Source: Bacillota bacterium (lineage in GTDB: Bacteria > Bacillota > Clostridia > Lachnospirales > Cellulosilyticaceae). From it: a stretch of 9,158 nucleotides of DNA. The stretch covers positions 1 through 9,158 of the forward strand of contig JAEYPM010000016.1 in NCBI GenBank assembly GCA_023410675.1. The letters run 5' to 3'. Position 1 is the first letter of the stretch. Every line of letters begins with the position of its first letter. Position numbers and translations under genes: made by a program. Positions 1 through 5,293 of the stretch are shown here, in pieces. The notes under the pieces are model-generated. The model was given only the letters and a program-made list of their open reading frames with translations, made no database searches and was not told where the DNA came from.

Positions 1-712
1 GTGCCTTGAATTGTTGTTCTCCAGGTTCAAATGACACAATACGCTTATATTTGTTATTTGAAGCCTTGATAAAATTACAAATTGTATCTCCTTCCCATGC
101 ACCTAAATCAATAAAAAACTCATCATCCCTAAGTTCAATAATACTATTGTCAAAATATTGGAGTACATAAGGATTATAGATGTTCTCAATATAGCTATAA
201 TCCCCTGTATTTCTAAAGTTCACTATATTATTTAATACATCTTTTGATTCTTGGTCTGCTAACAGTTCTTCTAACTTATTCATATTATATTTAAAATCCA
301 CTTTGTTTATCTTAGCCCATTCTTTTGCCATCCATATCCTTCCTTGATGCATTACTTCATCATTATACTCTGCTATATGCCTCGGACAAATTGTATAATA
401 ATTTTTTTCACATAGTTTTTTGAGCTGATTTTCTATTTCCGTATAATAAGTACTAGCAATAACAAAAATACAGTTAGGATAATCTCTTTTTGCTGCTTCA
501 TAGCCTAATACTTCTAGTCCATAAATACTGTCTCCATATTTTTGTCTATCGTTATCACAAAAAGCAATTAGTTTATTTACTACTCCTTTATCTTTTAGCA
601 TACGGTAAACCATTTTCCCGTAAGAACCTGCACCAAAAATGATAATTTTATTTTCCCCTTGTTTAATATACTCTACTATACGATCAAATTCTTTTTTTTC
701 ACATGAATTCAT
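1..712 (-). CDS. FkbM-family methyltransferase, C-terminus off the left edge
   Basis: I translated this partial gene by hand from the reverse strand. It stays open for 237 codons to the window edge. Residues 23-33 (IIIFGAGSYGK) form a Rossmann-type glycine-rich nucleotide-binding loop in an N-terminal domain of about 120 residues. Residues 201-210 (IDLGAWEGDT) match SAM-binding motif I of FkbM-family methyltransferases, and SFEPG at 227-231 matches the acidic strand-2 motif that contacts the SAM ribose. The family usually O-methylates sugars or other secondary metabolites; here the likely substrate is a flagellar glycan or its precursor, inferred from context. The ATG start is fixed by an AGGAGGG ribosome binding site at 718-724 that overlaps the aminotransferase TAG stop, so the two genes are probably co-transcribed and translationally linked. 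Codons 5-8 contain an A8 tract. The rest of the catalytic domain is outside the window. Family call is confident; substrate is unknown. Confidence 0.85.
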   Translation of the reverse strand, partial: MNSCEKKEFDRIVEYIKQGENKIIIFGAGSYGKMVYRMLKDKGVVNKLIAFCDNDRQKYGDSIYGLEVLGYEAAKRDYPNCIFVIASTYYTEIENQLKKLCEKNYYTICPRHIAEYNDEVMHQGRIWMAKEWAKINKVDFKYNMNKLEELLADQESKDVLNNIVNFRNTGDYSYIENIYNPYVLQYFDNSIIELRDDEFFIDLGAWEGDTICNFIKASNNKYKRIVSFEPGEQQFKA

Positions 713-717
713 TATTT

Positions 718-724
718 CCCTCCT
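718..724 (-). promoter_or_regulatory. Ribosome binding site of the FkbM methyltransferase gene
   Basis: The minus strand reads AGGAGGG, five bases before the ATG at 712. Its first bases overlap the TAG stop of the upstream aminotransferase (725-723). This fixes the start of the partial gene and shows tight coupling of the two genes. Confidence 0.85.
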
Positions 725-1820
725 ATTTACTCCATAAATTACTTAAGATAATACTACATATGTGCTCTTGCTCATCTAAAGTTAATTCCCCATACAACGG
801 CAAGCATAATATTGTTTTACTAATCTGTTCAGCTTTCCAACATTTATTAGAACCTTTCTTATTTAAATAAGTCAATGAGTCTAAAGGTGGATAGAAATAT
901 CTTCTGGCATAGATATCCCCTTTTTCAAGTTCTATTTTTACTTTTAGAAGTTGTTCTTCATTTGGAAAAATAATAGGAAAGTAAGAGTAATTATAAGTAT
1001 TATGAGTGTTATACTCCTTCACACCTAATATTTTACATTTAGATAAAGTCTCAAAATATCTATTCCATATTATCTTTCTTTTCTCAATGATATTTGATAT
1101 ATCATCTAATAAACACAATCCCATAGCTGCTTCAAATTCATTCATTTTGCAATTGATGCCTAGTTGAGTAATTACTTCAGGCCCTTCAATTCCAAAGTTA
1201 ATTAGCCTCTTTGCCTTTTCATATACTTCTTTATCTTTAAAAACAATTGCTCCACCCTCAATAGTATGAAATAACTTTGTCGCATGAAAACTAATTACGG
1301 AAGCATCTCCGTAATTTAGTATACTTTTCCCATCATACTCTACCCCGAAAGCATGTGCAGCATCAAAAACAACTTTTAACTGATGTTTATCAGCTATTTC
1401 CAATATTCTTTTTATCTCGCAAGATTTCCCGAAAACATGTACTGGAACAATACCTGTCGTATTATCTGTGATTTTTTGTTCTATTAACGACGGATCCATA
1501 CACAACGTCTGTTCATTTATATCTGAAAAAACAGGGTGTATTCCTTCCCATACTAGTGAACTTGTAGTAGCTACAAATGAAAAGGGTGTAGTAATAGCTT
1601 CTCCATGCAGACCTAACGCCCTATATGCCACTTGCAATGCCAATGTTCCATTTGCAACTAACAATAAGTTTTTTACTCCTAAGTACCTTTCTAGCCTGTC
1701 TGTAAGCTCTTGTACAAGTGGACCATTATTCGTTATCCATCCGTTTTTATAAATTTCATCTATATATTTATCGTACTTTGATCTGTGGGGTAGATACGTT
1801 TTGGTTACATTAATAGACAT
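723..1820 (-). CDS. DegT/DnrJ/EryC1/StrS aminotransferase, VioA-like, PLP-dependent sugar 4-aminotransferase
   Basis: This 365-aa protein is a fold-type I PLP enzyme that would convert a 4-keto-6-deoxy nucleotide sugar into the 4-amino sugar, usually with glutamate as amino donor. Visible signatures are NGWITNNGP (26-34), the PLP-phosphate region NGT (57-59), DAAHAFG (153-159, Asp contacting the PLP pyridine nitrogen) and SFHATK (177-182), where Lys182 should form the Schiff base, followed by EGG (188-190). Length is normal for the family. These motifs resemble dTDP-4-keto-6-deoxyglucose aminotransferases of the VioA type more than PseC, whose corresponding motif is SFHPVK. Position after pseB nevertheless suggests it may use the PseB product. 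The start is supported by AAAGGCGG (1838-1831), 10 bases upstream. It is separated from pseB by 185 bp but tightly linked to the following methyltransferase. Enzyme class is confident; the sugar nucleotide it uses is not. Confidence 0.88.
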   Translation of the reverse strand: MSINVTKTYLPHRSKYDKYIDEIYKNGWITNNGPLVQELTDRLERYLGVKNLLLVANGTLALQVAYRALGLHGEAITTPFSFVATTSSLVWEGIHPVFSDINEQTLCMDPSLIEQKITDNTTGIVPVHVFGKSCEIKRILEIADKHQLKVVFDAAHAFGVEYDGKSILNYGDASVISFHATKLFHTIEGGAIVFKDKEVYEKAKRLINFGIEGPEVITQLGINCKMNEFEAAMGLCLLDDISNIIEKRKIIWNRYFETLSKCKILGVKEYNTHNTYNYSYFPIIFPNEEQLLKVKIELEKGDIYARRYFYPPLDSLTYLNKKGSNKCWKAEQISKTILCLPLYGELTLDEQEHICSIILSNLWSK

Positions 1821-1888
1821 ATATTCTATACCGCCTTTACTATTTCATCCTCTTCTAGTTGCCTCTAATTAATCAAATGTCTATTAAT
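1809..1888 (-). repeat. 12-bp perfect inverted repeat around the aminotransferase start
   Basis: ATTAATAGACAT at 1809-1820 and ATGTCTATTAAT at 1877-1888 are perfect inverted copies with a 56-base spacer. The first arm is exactly the first four codons of the aminotransferase gene on the minus strand. In the transcript the upstream arm could pair with the start codon region and loop out the ribosome binding site. The sequence match is certain; any regulatory effect is inference, and the stem is AT-rich and weak. Confidence 0.55.
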
Positions 1889-2005
1889 ATTAATAATACT
1901 AATCTACAAAGATCTTCTGAGGATTTTCAAAATAAATTTCCATTTGCTACATTTATTCACACATTATATTAACTAGTATTAGCACAAATCATTCTAACAT
2001 CTATT
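1821..2005 (-). other. 185-bp non-coding gap with possible gene remnants between pseB and the aminotransferase gene
   Basis: No intact gene or clear terminator is present, although neighbouring genes in this window are tightly packed. On the minus strand, 1943-1899 reads as a short peptide MEIYFENPQKIFVD then stop, and 1858-1826 reads LEEDEIVKAV then stop, in another frame. The second ends five bases before the aminotransferase ATG, the spacing expected of a normal upstream operon partner. These may be the start and end of a gene lost by deletion, but both are short enough to be chance. Confidence 0.35.
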
Positions 2006-3013
2006 TCATATATGCTCTAAATTAAGCTGAATTCTTAATGTTTCTGTATCTAACCACTCTTTATTCGTACTAGAATTATATTCAAATCCTTCCTCTACTT
2101 TTTCCCCTCCTTTTGTAAAGTATCTTTCTTTGCTCCACCATACAAACTGTGGGTAAATTACATAACAATCTTCATATTCATAAGTCGTTCTAGCATCATC
2201 CGCTGTAATCATAAGTTCATGAAGTTTCTCACCTTCTCTAATTCCTATTTCCTCTATATCTCCATCTGGATTCATGGTCCTCGCAAGATCAGTAATTTTA
2301 AAGGAGGGTATTTTTGAAATGTAGGTCTCTCCTCCTTTGGATTGTTCAAGGGCTTTAAATACTAGTTCCACCCCTTGCTCAAGAGTAATCCAAAACCGCG
2401 TCATGCGAAAATCTGTGATGGGAAGGACAGTCTTTCCTTCCTCCAACAGCTTCCTAAAAAAAGGGATTACCGAACCTCTGCTACCAGCAACATTTCCATA
2501 ACGCACTACCGAAAAAGCTGTGCCACCATGCCCCGAATATGCATTTGCTGATATAAATAACTTATCTGATACAAGCTTTGTGCCACCATATAAATTAATT
2601 GGATTAACTGCCTTATCTGTTGACAGTGCCACCACCTTTTTTACCTTCAGGTCTAAAGCTGCATCAATCACATTTTGTGCACCATGGATGTTCGTTTTAA
2701 TGGCCTCAAAAGGATTATATTCACATGTTGGTACTTGCTTCATAGCTGCTGCATGAATGACATAGTCTATCTTATTAAAAGCTCTATAAAGTCTTTCTTT
2801 GTCCCTTACATCACCTATAAAAAATCTTAATTTACTCATCTGATCCTTGGTAAGCTTCTTTTCAAATTCATGTCTCATTTTAAACTGTTTGTACTCATCC
2901 CTAGAGTAAATAACAATACGTTTTGGATCATATTTTGAAAAAATCATTTCAACAAATTTTTTCCCAAAAGAACCTGTTCCCCCAGTAATTAATATACTTT
3001 GATTATTTAGCAA
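2006..3013 (-). CDS. pseB: PseB, UDP-N-acetylglucosamine 4,6-dehydratase (configuration-inverting)
   Basis: PseB catalyses the first step of pseudaminic acid synthesis: dehydration of UDP-GlcNAc at C4/C6 with inversion at C5, giving UDP-2-acetamido-2,6-dideoxy-beta-L-arabino-hexos-4-ulose. It is an extended SDR enzyme. Counting from the TTG start (335 aa), the NADP-binding loop GGTGSFG is at 11-17, STDK at 131-134 and YGGTK at 142-146. Asp133, Lys134 and Tyr142 align with the Asp/Lys/Tyr catalytic set known for FlaA1/PseB. MKQVPTCEYNP, RYGNVAGSRGSVIPFF and MTRFWITLEQG are typical of PseB rather than CapE/FnlA. An ATG nine bases upstream (3022) is possible, but the AAAGGAG site at 3030-3024 is one base from it and ten from the TTG. 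The TTG start also gives MLNNQSILITGG, the usual family N-terminus. It begins a new transcription unit after the terminator at 3191-3237. Confidence 0.93.
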   Translation of the reverse strand: MLNNQSILITGGTGSFGKKFVEMIFSKYDPKRIVIYSRDEYKQFKMRHEFEKKLTKDQMSKLRFFIGDVRDKERLYRAFNKIDYVIHAAAMKQVPTCEYNPFEAIKTNIHGAQNVIDAALDLKVKKVVALSTDKAVNPINLYGGTKLVSDKLFISANAYSGHGGTAFSVVRYGNVAGSRGSVIPFFRKLLEEGKTVLPITDFRMTRFWITLEQGVELVFKALEQSKGGETYISKIPSFKITDLARTMNPDGDIEEIGIREGEKLHELMITADDARTTYEYEDCYVIYPQFVWWSKERYFTKGGEKVEEGFEYNSSTNKEWLDTETLRIQLNLEHI

Positions 3014-3023
3014 CTCTATCATA

Positions 3024-3030
3024 CTCCTTT
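3024..3030 (-). promoter_or_regulatory. Ribosome binding site that favours the TTG start of pseB
   Basis: The minus strand reads AAAGGAG. Only one base separates it from the ATG at 3022, too close for normal initiation, whereas the in-frame TTG at 3013-3011 lies ten bases away. This decides the start in favour of TTG, though the ATG cannot be fully excluded. Confidence 0.6.
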
Positions 3031-3099
3031 ATTCGTATACATAAAATATAACATAAATATATTCTGATTTCTCGTGTAAAAAACTTACATATTACTTAT

Positions 3100-3127
3100 A
3101 TATCGGACATATCCTTCATTCCTATTA
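3100..3127 (-). promoter_or_regulatory. Possible sigma-28 promoter upstream of pseB
   Basis: The minus strand has TCCGATAT (3107-3100), matching seven of eight bases of the GCCGATAT -10 element of SigD/FliA promoters. TAAT (3127-3124) stands 16 bases upstream, compared with the consensus TAAA at 15. It lies in the 177-bp space between the preceding terminator and pseB, where a promoter is required. The -35 match and spacing are imperfect, so this is a candidate only. Apart from this site and the pseB ribosome binding site I see nothing else functional in 3031-3190. Confidence 0.42.
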
Positions 3128-3190
3128 GTAATCTTACCATATTTCTTACGCAATCCAATAGCCTTTATCTATAAATTTGACAATAATTGT

Positions 3191-3237
3191 TTGAAAAATA
3201 AAAAATCCCCCAAAGATTATCACTCTTTAATGGGGGA
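3191..3237 (-). terminator. Intrinsic terminator of the flaG-fliD-fliS-Maf operon
   Basis: In the minus-strand transcript TCCCCCA (3237-3231) pairs with TGGGGGA (3212-3206), and an inner AAGA/TCTT pairing extends the stem across a three-base bulge to a loop of about seven bases. A T-rich tract follows at 3205-3191. It starts five bases after the stop codon of the Maf-type gene, so it cleanly ends that operon and separates it from pseB. Confidence 0.9.
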
Positions 3238-3242
3238 CATAA

Positions 3243-4523
3243 TTAATCATCTAGTGTATTTAATTCTTTTATTACTTCTAATAGATCCATGTGTTTGCAG
3301 CCTTCAATATAGGCTCCTTCTTCTGTTGCATTAATATAGTTCACAGAAGGGTTCTCTAATATTTTTTGTTCTATCCAAGTTTTATAACTATATAAGGGTT
3401 TCGTAGTTGCTACATAGCCGCCTTGAATGGATTTCACTTTTTTATAATGAGATACATTTTTTACAGCAGATACGTAAGCAGTATTGCTACAATGTGTAGT
3501 ACCATAGGTATAAGCTAAATCCTGTCCCACAAAAATGATAGGATTGGCTCCAAACCTTAGTGACAAATCAAGCATGGCTGTTGCAACTGAGCCTCCAGAT
3601 TCAATCCTTCCTTCTTTGTCTACAGGTGAATCCATACTATAGGCAATATACTTAGGACCGTGATATCTACTTACGATATCTTCTCTTACTGTATTCATAA
3701 AAATAAAAGGAATTTCTAGATCTTCCAGCCCCTCAATCTGCTTATAAACCCAAGGCTTAGCATCTATAATGCAAAACATATCCACACGTATCCCTTTATC
3801 TATAAGAAGCTTTAAGGTTGTTCCCGTTGAGAAAACAGTTACCTGGCTATTTACTCTTTTTAGTACCTCTAGACTTTTATCAAGGGATGGTCCACCAGAT
3901 ACAATAATAATTGGTTTATTATCTATAGAATGATAAAGCTGTGATACATTTGGATAGCTTTTTGACTCATGTGCCTTATAATTTGTGAGTAACTCTTCTC
4001 TTGCTTCTTTATTAGAATTTATCCTAAGATGGTAATTATCTAACACTTCTCTTAAAAGCTTTAAGTCTTCTGGAATAATTCTTAGAGACGGCATATAGGA
4101 CTGAACAGAAAACTTATCCCCTTCTACCCCTTCTATAAATGACTGAACAAACTCACAAGCATCGTATAAATCGCTTGTACATAGCCAATTGATCTTAGCA
4201 AGATCTTCTCTAGTTAAGCATAGATAAGGATTCAATTCTTCTTGGACACGCGTACTTACTTCTAATACATGTAACTTCTGATTGGGCTTTAACCTATCAA
4301 GAAGTGCTTTTATATGGTAACCTAACCCTATTCCATAAATTAAAAAATTCTCTATATATTCATCATAAAAAGCATCACACCATCTTTGTGCTTCTTGCTC
4401 TGGGTTGTTTTTACTGCATAAATATAGTTGTATATCTTTTTGAATATCATAGTCATAGTATTTTATCTTTGCATAAGGTTTATTCGTTTTTCCATACTCA
4501 ATTGTTAGATCATAATTTTTCAT
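3243..4523 (-). CDS. Maf-type motility accessory factor (DUF115 / MptE-like), putative flagellin nonulosonate transferase
   Basis: This 426-aa protein belongs to the DUF115/MptE-like family that includes the flagellar Maf proteins, which are thought to transfer pseudaminic or legionaminic acid to flagellin Ser/Thr in the cytoplasm. From the start at 4523, GIGLGYH is at 64-70, the central SGGPSLD loop at 209-215, ESGGSVATA around 308-316, VGQDLAYT at 332-339 and a C-terminal NATEEGAYIEG near 398-408. All are typical of the family. It is shorter than many Maf proteins, which often exceed 600 residues, so it may be a minimal form. A longer reading to 4580 overlaps the upstream gene by about 50 bases and has no homologous-looking N-terminus; MKNYDLTIEYG is the better start. 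The ribosome binding site is weak (GAGG about 13 bases away), so translation probably depends on coupling to the upstream gene, whose stop is five bases away. Context with pseB fits a pseudaminate-like donor (inference). Confidence 0.85.
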   Translation of the reverse strand: MKNYDLTIEYGKTNKPYAKIKYYDYDIQKDIQLYLCSKNNPEQEAQRWCDAFYDEYIENFLIYGIGLGYHIKALLDRLKPNQKLHVLEVSTRVQEELNPYLCLTREDLAKINWLCTSDLYDACEFVQSFIEGVEGDKFSVQSYMPSLRIIPEDLKLLREVLDNYHLRINSNKEAREELLTNYKAHESKSYPNVSQLYHSIDNKPIIIVSGGPSLDKSLEVLKRVNSQVTVFSTGTTLKLLIDKGIRVDMFCIIDAKPWVYKQIEGLEDLEIPFIFMNTVREDIVSRYHGPKYIAYSMDSPVDKEGRIESGGSVATAMLDLSLRFGANPIIFVGQDLAYTYGTTHCSNTAYVSAVKNVSHYKKVKSIQGGYVATTKPLYSYKTWIEQKILENPSVNYINATEEGAYIEGCKHMDLLEVIKELNTLDD

Positions 4524-4528
4524 AATCG

Positions 4529-4891
4529 TTATTGTTCCTCTATACTTATCTTTAAGCTTTTTTCTATGCTTTGATCCCATGCTTCTAATAGAGGAAGTGT
4601 CTCATATTCAAGTAGATCACATATAGCAATAGGATCATTATTTTCAAGACCTTCAATAAGTTCCTCAACAACTTTATTTAATAAAGTTGTATCTATCTTT
4701 TCTTGCTGTGCTTCTTTTGTAAGGGATAAAGCTTCTATTACCCATCTTAGTCCTTCTAAAGCTTGTTGAAGCTGGTAGTAAGCCTTTGCTTGCTCACTAC
4801 CAGCAAATAAAGTTCCTATTTCAACAATACCTCTATAAAGATTTGGGAGATAATCATAAACTGACTGCAGCGTTTCAAGTTGTAATTCCAT
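4529..4891 (-). CDS. Uncharacterised helical protein in the flagellar operon, between FliS and Maf
   Basis: I do not recognise this 120-aa protein. It has no signal peptide or membrane segment and is rich in Leu, Glu and Gln. It reads as a mostly alpha-helical acidic cytoplasmic protein: two helix-prone blocks (about 1-60 and 65-120) joined by a short linker, with many acidic residues in the second half. Its ribosome binding site AAGGGGG lies five to six bases before the ATG, so it is translated in its own right. It is 33 bases after fliS and five bases before the Maf-type gene, in the middle of a sigma-28 operon. The site after fliS is where other bacteria carry fliT, an export chaperone for FliD, and the size and helical character fit such a role. 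That is positional inference only; an accessory partner of the Maf protein is equally possible. Confidence 0.8.
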   Translation of the reverse strand: MELQLETLQSVYDYLPNLYRGIVEIGTLFAGSEQAKAYYQLQQALEGLRWVIEALSLTKEAQQEKIDTTLLNKVVEELIEGLENNDPIAICDLLEYETLPLLEAWDQSIEKSLKISIEEQ

Positions 4892-4924
4892 TTTTTCCCC
4901 CTTATATATATTTTATATAATCAT

Positions 4925-5293
4925 CTAGTTTCTTTTTTTCATTGCCTCTTGCCAAGTATCTCTAAATTCTCTAATCAAGCCTAAAGCATCCTCAAGCTTT
5001 TGGACATCCTTTTTTATATTCGCCTGCAAAAGTAGTTGATTAATAAATTCATACATCCTATCCATTTCTTCTGAGATTGAATATTTTTTGTTTAATGTCA
5101 GCCTAAGCTCATCGATGATATTTTCTGCTTTAACAATATTTTCATGGCTCTTTGGTATATCTTTATTAATGATCGCTTCCTTGGCAAGATTACAAAATTT
5201 AATAGCTCCATTATATAGCATAAGCGTAAGCTCTGGTCCAGATGCTGTAAGTACGCTATTATTTTTGTATTGCTCATAAGGACTTGTTGTCAT
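4925..5293 (-). CDS. fliS: FliS, flagellin export chaperone
   Basis: FliS binds the C-terminal D0 segment of newly made flagellin in the cytoplasm, prevents premature polymerisation and delivers it to the export gate. The 122-aa helical-bundle protein starts MTTSPYEQYKNNSVLTAS and continues with ELTLMLYNGAIKFC, the hallmark FliS N-terminus. Length fits the family. A reading ten codons longer, to 5323, lacks these features and runs through the end of fliD. The ATG at 5293 has a strong TTAGGAGGT site inside the last fliD codons, and its ATGA overlaps the fliD TGA stop by four bases, so fliD and fliS are translationally coupled. In Bacillus-type bacteria FliS also takes part in FliW/CsrA control of flagellin; neither partner is visible here. 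Confidence 0.95.
   Translation of the reverse strand: MTTSPYEQYKNNSVLTASGPELTLMLYNGAIKFCNLAKEAIINKDIPKSHENIVKAENIIDELRLTLNKKYSISEEMDRMYEFINQLLLQANIKKDVQKLEDALGLIREFRDTWQEAMKKRN

Noticed and set aside
1468..1752. Plus-strand open frame of 94 codons
   Set aside because: It lies wholly inside the well-supported aminotransferase gene on the other strand, has no ribosome binding site and no recognisable protein features. The same applies to plus-strand frames at 2520-2756, 4304-4525, 5088-5279, 6155-6469, 6519-6770 and 6787-7067.
723..1820. Naming the aminotransferase PseC
   Set aside because: Position after pseB invites the name, but the lysine motif SFHATK and the N-terminal region do not match PseC, so I left the symbol empty.
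3023..3190. Short open stretches of about 22 codons on the minus strand upstream of pseB, as possible gene remnants
   Set aside because: They are short, compete in different frames, have no ribosome binding site and show no recognisable sequence; chance is the simpler explanation in AT-rich DNA.
4524..4580. Longer start for the Maf-type protein (19 extra residues)
   Set aside because: It would overlap the upstream gene by about 50 bases, and the basic extra N-terminus does not look like the family. The ATG at 4523 follows the upstream stop by five bases.
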